A DNA stretch of 64,000 nt from Acidobacteriota bacterium (GTDB lineage: Bacteria; Acidobacteriota; Vicinamibacteria; Vicinamibacterales; UBA2999), in the NCBI GenBank assembly GCA_018000455.1, contig JAGNJW010000019.1, positions 1 through 64,000 on the forward strand, read 5' to 3'. The notes below the pieces were generated by a model. That model was not told where the DNA came from. It saw only the letters and a program-made list of their open reading frames with translations, and made no database searches. A program made the position numbers and the translations under genes. Below, in pieces: positions 56,898 through 64,000 of this stretch (positions are counted from its first letter, which is position 1; each line of letters begins with the position of its first letter).

Positions 56898-58022
56898 TCC
56901 CGCCGCCTCCATCATTCCTCCACGGCTGGACGGCCCCACGAGACTGGGGTCGCCATTTGCCAAATCGAGGAGCCGGATGGCAGCGTCGAGCGCCGCCGGG
57001 CTCAGGTGCATGTAGCGCTGGGTCGTGGTCAGGTCCTGGTGTCCAGCCAGTTCCTGGATGGCCCGAGCAGGTGCCCCACGCATCGCCAGGTGCGAACAGA
57101 ACGTGTGCCGCAGGATGTGCACCCCTGGTTTTACGTTCGCCCGTTTAGCCGTGCGCCGCACCAGCACCTGCACCACCTTCTGCGTGAGCGGCACGCCCGC
57201 TCCGTCGCAGAGCACCCGCAGCCCGCGCAGATGCCGCGCGCTTCGCAGGGCCTCGCCCAACCGTTTCGTGAGCGGCAAGTGCCGCAGCCGCCCGCCCTTC
57301 GGCGTCGTAACGTGGCCCTTCCATTCGGAACGTGCCACCGTCATCTGCCGCTTGGCCAGGTCCACGTCGGACCATTCGAGCGCCATCATCTCGCCGCACC
57401 GCAGGCCCGCTTCCCCGCCGAGCAGTACCAGCAGCAGGGCCAGCGGTTCTGACTGCGCCGCCTTGACGAGCCGTTCGAACTCGTCGAAGTCGTAGAAGCT
57501 CGCCGCGCCCTTGGGCGCCTTGAGCAGCTTGATGGCGCACGGCACGCGCGCAATCACGCCCCACTCGACGGCCGTTCTCAGCACGACGCTGAGCGTAGTG
57601 AGGATGTTGTTCACGGTCTTCGGCGCGCGCTCAGTGAGCGCCGCCTTCAGCCGCTGCACATCCTCGGTGGTGATCTCGTCCAGGCGTGTGTTGCCGAACG
57701 CCTTCACGAGGTGCACCCGCATCACCGTCTCTTTCGAGGCGATGCCGCTGGGCTTCAACCGATTCGCCTTCGCGTATCCATCGAGGAACCGCACGGCGAA
57801 GTCGTTCAACGTGGGTGTTTGCTGGATCGCCTCCTTCTGCACCGGCTTGGGCTTGCCGTGGACGAGCAGCACGCGCTCGCGAGCCTCGGCCCATTTCTGC
57901 GCCGCCAGCTTGCTCGACGCCGAGGACTTCTTGCGCTCGCGGACTACGCGGCCGTCCGGGAGTTGGACCCGAATGTCCACCTCCCACCCACCATTCACGT
58001 ACGGTCGTACTGTGACGCTCAT
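56886..58022 (-). CDS. Tyrosine-recombinase integrase adjacent to ssrA
   Basis: A 378-residue phage/ICE-type integrase: AP2-like arm-binding head (MSVTVRPYVNGGWEVDIRVQ), SAM-like core-binding domain (about 95-175) and catalytic domain. The catalytic set is complete: Arg in GGEAGLRCGEMMALEWSDVD, Lys in TTPKGGRLRHLPL, HxxR in HILRHTFCSHLAMRGA, His in LAGHQDLTTTQRYMHLSP and the Tyr nucleophile in the same block. The 3' end of the gene contains the second copy of the ssrA-derived repeat. The start at 58022 fits the integrase head better than an open upstream Arg/Pro-rich stretch. It is 5 bases downstream of the excisionase-like gene. Confidence 0.93.
   Translation of the reverse strand: MSVTVRPYVNGGWEVDIRVQLPDGRVVRERKKSSASSKLAAQKWAEARERVLLVHGKPKPVQKEAIQQTPTLNDFAVRFLDGYAKANRLKPSGIASKETVMRVHLVKAFGNTRLDEITTEDVQRLKAALTERAPKTVNNILTTLSVVLRTAVEWGVIARVPCAIKLLKAPKGAASFYDFDEFERLVKAAQSEPLALLLVLLGGEAGLRCGEMMALEWSDVDLAKRQMTVARSEWKGHVTTPKGGRLRHLPLTKRLGEALRSARHLRGLRVLCDGAGVPLTQKVVQVLVRRTAKRANVKPGVHILRHTFCSHLAMRGAPARAIQELAGHQDLTTTQRYMHLSPAALDAAIRLLDLANGDPSLVGPSSRGGMMEAAGKSS
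56899..56911. repeat. att-like repeat, second copy inside the integrase 3' end
   Basis: CCCGCCGCCTCCA at 56899-56911, a perfect copy of the ssrA 3' segment at 56846-56858, with 40 bases between the copies. It encodes the integrase C-terminus (on the minus strand EAAG). It may be a leftover of a nested or tandem insertion, or the crossover core of the element. Confidence 0.7.
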
Positions 58023-58027
58023 CGCTG

Positions 58028-58234
58028 TTACTCCTTCAGCGATGGCGCGCGCTTCTGGTCGAGCCAGTCTAGCAAATCGTCGGAGCGGAACAGGACGCGG
58101 CGGCGCAGGCGAGTCACGCCCGGCAGTTGGCGCCGTTCGACCATTGCGTACACCGCGCGGCGGGTGGTACGGAGCAGGTCCGCCGCGTCGTCGACTGTGA
58201 GCAGCATCGGCAGGTTTGCACGTGATCTGTCCAT
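58028..58234 (-). CDS. Excisionase-like helix-turn-helix protein
   Basis: A 68-residue DNA-binding protein with the MerR/excisionase winged-HTH pattern: LLTVDDAADLLRTTRRAVYA (recognition helix), MVERRQLPGVTRLRRRVLFR and DDLLDWLDQ. It lies 5 bases before the integrase on the same strand, the usual xis-int arrangement, so it probably controls integrase direction or element excision. Confidence 0.85.
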   Translation of the reverse strand: MDRSRANLPMLLTVDDAADLLRTTRRAVYAMVERRQLPGVTRLRRRVLFRSDDLLDWLDQKRAPSLKE

Positions 58235-58751
58235 GACTCAGCGTCCTCCGGTGGCGGCGGCAAGGCCGCGCCACGAGCGATTCGGAACTGGGGGCGCGCT
58301 GAACGCGTTGGGATTCGCGAGGCCTGAAGCCGGCGCGGAGAGAGAGGCGGGCGCAACGCTCGGGACGGCTGAGCCGTCGCGAGCGAAGTGCCCTCTACTA
58401 CTCTGAACGCACCTGGAAGGGACTTTCTTGCACGGGTGACTGCCACAGCCCACTGGCCACCGCGTATTGGCCAGGACCGCGCGGCGCGCAGGCGACGTCA
58501 AGGCCCGAAGGCCCCGCGCGAGACGCGCGGGGGCAAAGCGAAGCGGAGCGCCTTGACGACGTCAAGCGGCGCGCGACGATTCAAAACGCGGTGGCGTTCC
58601 GGCGAGTTCGATAGGGTCGACACGGTCAAGTGCCCCATGTGGTCAGCAAGACACACTACTGTGGCTCGCTGGCCACAGTGGAAGTTTGAGATGGCGCGAT
58701 CTCGTTTGAATTCGCGAACCGCCCGGGCGTCAAGATGGCACACCGTTCGCA
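58235..58751. other. Noncoding stretch with small palindromes
   Basis: A 517-base gap with no supportable gene. It contains CTTGAC-GAC-GTCAAG near 58552-58566, a GC palindrome around 58512-58533 (CCCCGCGCG/CGCGCGGGG) and the perfect hairpin ACTGTGGC-TCGCTG-GCCACAGT at 58658-58679. The composition differs from the coding stretch that follows. It may be the regulatory or attachment region of the element or a decayed remnant of another insertion. Confidence 0.45.
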
Positions 58752-60563
58752 ATGGCGACCGGCGTGCGCCTCTGGAACCGTTCCGAGGCCCAGCCGACTG
58801 CGCCACCCTCCCTCGTGGTTTGTTCGGGTCTTGCCATATCGGCGGTAGCTCTGCTCTTGTCGATCCGGGTTGTGACGCCGGCGGCGACGTCAGGGCTGCT
58901 GCCCCGCTGGGATTTGGCCGCGCATCTGCTCAACGGCTGGACGACGTACGACCATGTGGTGCATGGCCGGGTCATCCGCTTCCTCTGGGACATCTGGAGC
59001 CAGGGCTACTGGCCTCGCGGCCAGTCATTGTTCCAAGTGCCGTTCTACGCGGCGGGCGGCGGGAGCATCTCCGGGGGCCTGCACAGCAGCACCGCCGCCT
59101 TCGCGCTCGCGACGGCAGGCGCAGTGGCAATGCTTGGCCACATCGCGGCTCGCCGGGCATGGTTGCCGGCCGCCCTTACCGTGGCCCTGATGACCACATC
59201 GCCGTTCTTCCTCGCCTATGCCACCGTGGCAATGTCCGAGATGGTAGGCGCGTTGGCACAGGTGATCGTGCTCGTGTGCTACGCGCGCTACGAACGCACC
59301 CGCGACGCCGTCGCCACGCGCTGGCTCGCCGTCTCGCTCTCGCTGCTCTTCTTCACGAAGTACAACTACTTCATCCTGCTGGCGGTCCCGCTGGTTTGCC
59401 ACCTGTTCACAGTGGATGCGCTCGGGACGCCGGCCGGCGCCCGATCGCGGGGGGTGCTTCGGATCGCCGCCCGATGGTGTGCGACAGGGCCCGGACTGGT
59501 CACGGTCGTATACCTCCTCACCGTGGTGGCCATCCTGTCCGCGGGTGGCCTTTCGGTGCCGGTAGCGAACCATCGCATTGCGTTCAGGACCGTGGGCTAT
59601 TCGCTGCATCCGCTTCTCTACGGATGGCTCGCCTACGCCTGGCACACCCATCACCAGGGCCGCTGGGACGTCAGGAGGCTTGCAGCGAAAGATCCACGAC
59701 TGCAGCCGCTCCTGATGTGGTTCGTGGTGCCGGTTACCGTGTGGCTGGCGTCGCCATTCCCCAACCACATCAAGGATCTGGTGTACCTGGTCGTCAACGT
59801 CCCGATGGGACCCGCCTCGACGCAACTGGGCCTCGCCGCCTATCTGACAGCCATCCGTACGGACTACTTCGGGCATCCAGCGGTGTTCATCGCGGCACTG
59901 GGTGCCTTCCTTAGTGCTGGCGCGCGCTACCGGAGTCAACCACCTCTCGTGCGCTTGCTGATTGTCACCGCGGTGCTTCAGTTCGCCATGGTCACGGCGC
60001 ACCACACGCGAGACGCGCGATTCCTGCTGCTGGCGATGCCGCCCTTCTGGATCGTCGGCGCCCATGAGCTCGGCGGCTGGCTCGCACGACGGCAACCGTC
60101 TGTCGCGACAACCGCAGCGGTCGTGACTCTTTGCGCGAGCGTAGCCGGCGCGCACGCGGTGATAGCGGCCCCTACCTTCAGGCGCCTGGCGGTCGAACAT
60201 TACGTGACGAGCGAAGCGCTCGCCGACACTCTCTCGGCGATCCGCGATTTGCTTCCTGGGGAGGGCGACGTCGCGGTGATCGGGAGGCGCGACAGTGTGT
60301 CCCCGAGCCTGATGAAATGGCAGCTGGGTCCGCCGAGTGGGCAGCGCCAGTTCCCTCAGGAGATCACGCGCGAGGCCGATCTTCCCCGCCTCGATACGGC
60401 GGCCATGGTCGTGCTGATCGAGCCCTCGGAAGTCTCAACCATCGATGCCACCGCGCGCGTGATGGCTCAGGTCGATGCCGGCACGCTGGTGCCGACACGA
60501 GCGTTTTCGGTCACGGACAGTGGTGTCTCGATACGAGTGTTTCTGCGTGCGGATCTCGACTGA
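58752..60563 (+). CDS. PMT/GT39-like membrane protein in the ssrA-linked region, A
   Basis: A 603-residue polytopic protein. Early blocks are SLVVCSGLAISAVALLLSIR (TM1), LLPRWDLAAHLLNGWTTYDH (Asp after a TM, as in GT-C enzymes), and GYWPRGQSLFQVPFYAAGGG. About ten hydrophobic helices follow and a soluble C-terminal domain (VAVIGRRDSVSPSLMKWQLG). Resembles undecaprenyl-phosphate-sugar transferases by architecture only. It lies 20 bases before the next membrane-protein gene, so the two are probably co-transcribed. Confidence 0.6.
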   Translation: MATGVRLWNRSEAQPTAPPSLVVCSGLAISAVALLLSIRVVTPAATSGLLPRWDLAAHLLNGWTTYDHVVHGRVIRFLWDIWSQGYWPRGQSLFQVPFYAAGGGSISGGLHSSTAAFALATAGAVAMLGHIAARRAWLPAALTVALMTTSPFFLAYATVAMSEMVGALAQVIVLVCYARYERTRDAVATRWLAVSLSLLFFTKYNYFILLAVPLVCHLFTVDALGTPAGARSRGVLRIAARWCATGPGLVTVVYLLTVVAILSAGGLSVPVANHRIAFRTVGYSLHPLLYGWLAYAWHTHHQGRWDVRRLAAKDPRLQPLLMWFVVPVTVWLASPFPNHIKDLVYLVVNVPMGPASTQLGLAAYLTAIRTDYFGHPAVFIAALGAFLSAGARYRSQPPLVRLLIVTAVLQFAMVTAHHTRDARFLLLAMPPFWIVGAHELGGWLARRQPSVATTAAVVTLCASVAGAHAVIAAPTFRRLAVEHYVTSEALADTLSAIRDLLPGEGDVAVIGRRDSVSPSLMKWQLGPPSGQRQFPQEITREADLPRLDTAAMVVLIEPSEVSTIDATARVMAQVDAGTLVPTRAFSVTDSGVSIRVFLRADLD

Positions 60564-60583
60564 CCGGACGCTCAGTTACGAGC

Positions 60584-62617
60584 ATGCTCGCCACCCCACC
60601 TACTGAATCAGACTTGAGCCGGGTTCTGCGGCTGTCGCTCACGGGCATCGCCCTCCTGTTCTGGGGCGCGGCATTGGGCGCGGTGCTGGGACACGGCATG
60701 CAGATGTCGCTCGGCCCGGTCCGGATTTCAGTCCAGGATGCCTCCCGGGCGGCATTTCAGGCAGCGCTTGCGACTGCGGTCGCGCTGGTGTGCTGGCGCG
60801 TCTCAGCGCGCCGCAAGTTCGCGGTCGTGGCGACCGTTGGCGTCGTGATCGTGTCGGGCGTCATCGACTCCGCACCCCGCCGAGTGGGCGATGGCACCGA
60901 ATACATGGCCATGTCCCTGCACGTGGCCGACGGGCACGGGCCGTCGTTCGACGAGGCGGCCTTGCAGCGGTCGACGTCCCGCCTCGAGTCACTGGGCTGG
61001 CTGGACGGCACGTCGCTGACGGGGCTGATCACGACCGCCGACGGCCGTTGGGAGTTCCAGCACTTCTGGCTGTACTCCGCCATCGTGGCGCCGTTCGCGA
61101 GCGCCCTGTCAGTGGTAGGCGCACACCCCAACGTCGCGTTCACATTTGTGAACGCGGCCATGCTGCTCGCGCTCGTCTGGCTGTTGAGCCACCGCGGGAA
61201 CCATCTTCTGGCGCTCCTCGTCGGCATCGGACCGGTGGTCTGGTGGGTCGACAAGGCCCACTCCGAAGTGTTCATGGTGGCGGCGATTGGTGCAGCCTGC
61301 CTGCTCGCGGATGAGCAGCGGCGCTGGGGGTTCTGGGCGGCCGGAATTGCGGCCGCCCAGAACCCGGCGGCGCTCGGCCCACTGGTTGTACGCACCGTCT
61401 CCCTGGCCGCGTCCCGCAGCGCCAGACGTGGTGACTACGTCGCGCTGGCGGGCGGCGTCGCGATCGCCTCTATCTACCCGGCGTATTACCTCGTCGGGAT
61501 TGGTCGGCTGTCTCCGCTCCTCCCCCCCGATGGCCCTCACTGGCCGGGCCTCCGCGCTCTCCTCACGCCACTCATCGATCCCAATGTCGGACTGTTGCCG
61601 TTCGCACCGATCTACTGCCTGTTGGTCGCCGCCGGCTTCATCGCCCAATCCGCCCGAGCGCGATTCGTGACGCTGAGTACGCTCGGACTCCTTCTGCTGG
61701 CGGCGGCACAGGCCGGCAACGTGAACCACGGTGGAACGCCGGGAATGAGCCGCTACGCCCTGTGGCTGTTCGCGGCGGGCCTGCCTGCGGCCGCGGTATC
61801 TGCCCGCCGACTACAGGATCTCGCGCCTGCGGCGGCCGTGGTGATTGGGACCACCGCGGCCCTGACTTGGGGAGCGTTTCGACCGGCGTTGACCGAGAGC
61901 CACAGCCTGAGGGCGACGGCCTTGGCCGAATCGCTGTGGGCGAGGTGGCCGGGGCTCGACAACCCCTTACCAGAGGTGTTCTCGGAACGCGCCAGCGGTC
62001 GAGACGGGGCCGCGCCCGTGCCGGCAACGGACGCCCAGTGTCGCAAGGTGTTGACCGTGGGTGCGGGCACCGAAGCCGTCTTTCCCTTTCCGTGTGAGCC
62101 CGCTCCGGCACCGCCGGCGTGCTCCGCAGCTGGGGCCCTCTGCTACGTAAATGCCGGGGCATTTGCGCCCGCGCCCCCACAGAGGGGCTTCGCCGGTCAC
62201 GCGATTCCGGAACGCGTATGGACGGTCTCGACGCGGGAGCGACTTGCCGACATCGGCGTCGCGCTTGGAGACGACCTGCGTACTGAGCGCCTCGGCCGCG
62301 CACGCGACGTCGTGACGGGGACGGGCATCGACTACCTGTGGATTGTCGAGGGCCGCCGAGGCACCGCGGTTTGGGTCTATCCGCTGGCCGGGCGCATCCC
62401 GGAACTCACCGTCAGATTCGGCGTCACGACCGACGTATTAATCTTGGACGCGAACTCGCTTGCCGAACTCCAGCAGACGGTTCTGCCGCAGGGCGAAAGC
62501 CGACTGCGGCTGGCAGCGACGACTCCCGTCTTGGTCCTCGCCACGCTGTCGGCACAAGCCACTTCCGCCGCCCCCGGGACGCGACTACCAGCGACAATAC
62601 GCCCCTCTGCAAAGTAA
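60584..62617 (+). CDS. Membrane protein in the ssrA-linked region, B
   Basis: A 677-residue polytopic protein. MLATPPTESDLSRVLRLSLT leads to TM1; VGDGTEYMAMSLHVADGHGP carries an acidic residue and Glu-Tyr pair like other PMT-like sugar transferases. Ladder helices end near residue 440 and the last 230 residues form a soluble Cys-containing domain (VGAGTEAVFPFPCEPAPAPP, CSAAGALCYVNAGAFAPAPP). Function unknown. The ATG at 60584 is chosen because a continuous open frame upstream overlaps the neighbour gene without a coding signal. Followed by a long palindrome at 62664. Confidence 0.55.
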   Translation: MLATPPTESDLSRVLRLSLTGIALLFWGAALGAVLGHGMQMSLGPVRISVQDASRAAFQAALATAVALVCWRVSARRKFAVVATVGVVIVSGVIDSAPRRVGDGTEYMAMSLHVADGHGPSFDEAALQRSTSRLESLGWLDGTSLTGLITTADGRWEFQHFWLYSAIVAPFASALSVVGAHPNVAFTFVNAAMLLALVWLLSHRGNHLLALLVGIGPVVWWVDKAHSEVFMVAAIGAACLLADEQRRWGFWAAGIAAAQNPAALGPLVVRTVSLAASRSARRGDYVALAGGVAIASIYPAYYLVGIGRLSPLLPPDGPHWPGLRALLTPLIDPNVGLLPFAPIYCLLVAAGFIAQSARARFVTLSTLGLLLLAAAQAGNVNHGGTPGMSRYALWLFAAGLPAAAVSARRLQDLAPAAAVVIGTTAALTWGAFRPALTESHSLRATALAESLWARWPGLDNPLPEVFSERASGRDGAAPVPATDAQCRKVLTVGAGTEAVFPFPCEPAPAPPACSAAGALCYVNAGAFAPAPPQRGFAGHAIPERVWTVSTRERLADIGVALGDDLRTERLGRARDVVTGTGIDYLWIVEGRRGTAVWVYPLAGRIPELTVRFGVTTDVLILDANSLAELQQTVLPQGESRLRLAATTPVLVLATLSAQATSAAPGTRLPATIRPSAK

Positions 62618-62663
62618 GGGCCCAGCACCGGCAGCAGCTCCGCCGGATCCCTCCCCTTGCTCC

Positions 62664-62733
62664 GGGGCGTGAGCGACCCCCTCGGGCGCCGGGGTGGCCC
62701 GGCGCCCTGCAAGTAGGGGGTCGCTCACGCCCC
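62664..62733. repeat. Perfect two-tier palindrome (potential cruciform)
   Basis: Outer arms GGGGCGTGAGCGACCCCCT (62664-62682) and AGGGGGTCGCTCACGCCCC (62715-62733) are perfectly complementary over 19 bases. An inner stem GGGCGCCGGG (62684-62693) / CCCGGCGCCC (62698-62707) is perfect over 10 bases with a four-base loop. The 70-base structure lies 47 bases downstream of the membrane-protein stop and about 100 bases before the 3' end of the convergent gene at 62835, so it could act as a bidirectional terminator or be a REP/MITE-like mobile repeat. Confidence 0.85.
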
Positions 62734-62834
62734 TCCGCCTTCAGGTGACTTCCGGCGGAGCTGCTGCCGCGGTCGGCACAGAACGCCGCCCGGCCGAGAC
62801 GCGGACCAGCGCTAACTCGTGAAGCGAGGCCACC

Positions 62835-63932
62835 TTACGCGTCGAGTTCATCTCGCACGACGCCGTCTGCGGGGCCCGTGCGAACGGCGTGTTCATCGCC
62901 CGTGCTCGGGGGAACACTTGTCCCACGGGGTTCATCCCCCCGATGTTCACCTTGCTTCGAGGTGCGTAGCCCAGCCAAGGACCGCAAGTAGCCGTAATCG
63001 TGGGTCGCCTCCACGATCTCCACGGTGCCTCGCCCACGCTCCATCTGGTCGCGCAACACCTGGGAGTTCACGACATACAGCGCCGTGTCCCCGAGTTGGT
63101 GCCACAACCGGCGCAATGCGATGAACCGCGGCCCACGGAACGTTCGCCGTGCCGCCTGTAGTCGCTCGGCGTGCTGGCTGAGCTCGGCCGCGTCGGCGCG
63201 GGACGTCACCTCGAAGAACCACAGCAACTCGGGCAGCTCGTCCAGGCGAAGCGGCGACGCCAGCGTCATCTGTGCCGCCCACAGAAAGCTCCGCGCGTGG
63301 TGCATCAGCGGCTTCGGGCTGAGCACCCTGACGGTCCAGAACGGCAGCGAGTTCAGGAACCAGTGATGGCGCGCGAGGAACAGGCAGAAGTGGACGAGAT
63401 CGATGCTGTGCACCGGGTAGAGGAACACGTGGGTGCGGCCGTACGCGTCGTGCCCGATGGGCAGCTTGTCCGGGAAGAAGCGGACGGTCTGCCGCGGCGC
63501 CCGTCCGAAGACCAGCCGCGGATACTCGTTGTCGCGCAGGTCGAGGCCCCGCAGTGCGCCGAAGTGCGCGCGCTTCTCGCGTTCGGTGGCGAGCCAGGTC
63601 AGCGATCGGTCCATGAGGACGCCGTCGAGCACGAGTAAACGCTCAAGGGCCTGCTCGATGGTGGGCCGGCGGCGGTGCCGATTGTCGGTCTCGCCGATGG
63701 CCCGGTAGAGCGGCTTGTAGTGGACGTGGAAGAGACGCGTCCGCCCGTTCGGCCCGAGGGCGATGGGCCGCGCGTACCCATGCGCCAACACGCGCCCGAT
63801 GAAGTCGTGCACCTTTTGCCCGTGGGTGATGTTGGCGAAGGCCGCGTACTGGCGGCCGACGAAGACGCCGGAGTGGCGGAGGACAAGGTCGAGGAACTCG
63901 TTGTGACGGGGGGTCAGCGAGGCTCCGGCCAT
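62835..63932 (-). CDS. Winged-helix-like protein of unknown function at the right edge
   Basis: At least 365 residues from the ATG at 63932 (MAGASLTPRHNEFLDLVLRH); the reading frame stays open to the window edge, so a longer N-terminus is possible. The N-terminal 120 residues (LTPRHNEFLDLVLRHSGVFV, VHDFIGRVLAHGYARPI, then ETDNRHRRRPTIEQALERLL) look like two winged-helix units, as in replication-relaxation-type proteins of integrative elements. The middle carries HHWFLNSLPFWTVRVL and many aromatic residues; the C-terminal 60 are disordered. I do not recognise the family. Its context (ssrA-integrase side) suggests an element-encoded protein. Confidence 0.5.
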   Translation of the reverse strand: MAGASLTPRHNEFLDLVLRHSGVFVGRQYAAFANITHGQKVHDFIGRVLAHGYARPIALGPNGRTRLFHVHYKPLYRAIGETDNRHRRRPTIEQALERLLVLDGVLMDRSLTWLATEREKRAHFGALRGLDLRDNEYPRLVFGRAPRQTVRFFPDKLPIGHDAYGRTHVFLYPVHSIDLVHFCLFLARHHWFLNSLPFWTVRVLSPKPLMHHARSFLWAAQMTLASPLRLDELPELLWFFEVTSRADAAELSQHAERLQAARRTFRGPRFIALRRLWHQLGDTALYVVNSQVLRDQMERGRGTVEIVEATHDYGYLRSLAGLRTSKQGEHRGDEPRGTSVPPSTGDEHAVRTGPADGVVRDELDA

Positions 63933-64000
63933 TGCCTGCCGGAATGCAAAGCGCCTGCCGCGCTGCAACAGCCAGCGACGCGCAGAAGGGACTCCGGAGG

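Noticed and set aside
58238..58501. An 87-codon minus-strand frame upstream of the excisionase-like gene
   Set aside because: Composition is Ala/Ser/Pro/Arg without hydrophobic pattern; adjacent noncoding palindromes make it more likely chance.
58640..58680. GTCAAGTGCCCCATG and a nearby hairpin considered as an IS21-type end
   Set aside because: The similarity is a short stretch only; no istA/istB remnant or inverted terminal repeat pair is present.
62664..62733. Palindrome considered as a REP element bound by a RAYT
   Set aside because: No RAYT-type transposase is encoded nearby; the only neighbour (62835-63932) lacks the HUH/Y1 motif. Kept only as an unexplained palindrome.

Overview
The window is a 64 kb piece of a very GC-rich bacterial chromosome. 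Signs pointing to the class Vicinamibacteria of Acidobacteriota (inference from gene content and style, no marker search run) are a type III glutamine synthetase, HAE1-type RND efflux, many large glycosyltransferase-C/PMT-like membrane proteins, an SGNH lipoprotein, a heme/copper-monooxygenase-like secreted protein, and intergenic GGGA(A/G)CA heptamer repeats. Most genes are vertical housekeeping genes packed with 4-8 bp start/stop overlaps.

Layout. 1-6.5 kb: the N-terminus of an acyl-CoA synthetase running off the left edge, an SGNH lipoprotein, glnN (GSIII), a PMT-like membrane protein, an FKBP lipoprotein and an unknown protein. 6.5-12.1 kb: a complete tripartite efflux operon on the minus strand (MFP-RND-TolC). 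12.2-14.0 kb: gatC-gatA without gatB. 14.0-18.4 kb: a minus-strand stress cluster (dnaK, hsp20, a holin-like membrane protein, an omega-like RNAP subunit, a small membrane protein) with a second hsp20 divergent from dnaK. That hsp20 leads a compact operon to 23.5 kb: ymdB-like phosphoesterase, xseA, xseB, ispA, tlyA, nadK. 23.5-28.4 kb: dinB-like, mltG, ruvX, an EnvC-like protein and an S41 protease homologue. 28.4-35.9 kb is a translation block: tRNA-Val(GAC), thrS, infC (ATC start), rpmI, rplT, pheS, pheT (short form), then a ZapB-like protein and zapA. 36-40.3 kb: a cytochrome c/copper-monooxygenase-like secreted protein and its secreted neighbour, a 6S RNA gene with a clear promoter, thiL and a 3D-domain protein. 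40.4-52.7 kb: cstA, a putative outer-membrane protein, a PMT-like protein with a methyltransferase, three tandem paralogous membrane proteins and a secreted protein with a phage-tail-fibre-like segment. 52.9-56.2 kb: a soluble lytic transglycosylase overlapping a coiled-coil/GAF-like protein.

The accessory part starts at tmRNA (ssrA, 56508-56861). Directly behind its 3' end lie a repeat of the ssrA 3' sequence, a bidirectional hairpin, a tyrosine integrase and an excisionase-like gene. This is the standard signature of an element integrated at ssrA. Rightwards it is followed by about 0.5 kb without a recognisable gene, two unrelated-looking PMT-like membrane proteins, a perfect 70-nt two-tier palindrome, and a winged-helix-like protein running toward the right edge. 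The far attachment site is not seen in this window.

Points most worth a second look are the heme-CuII-monooxygenase fusion, the S41 homologue with both catalytic dyad residues replaced next to a degenerate LytM (EnvC) protein, PheT lacking the EMAP-like tRNA-binding domain, the ssrA-integrated module, and the 6S RNA locus.
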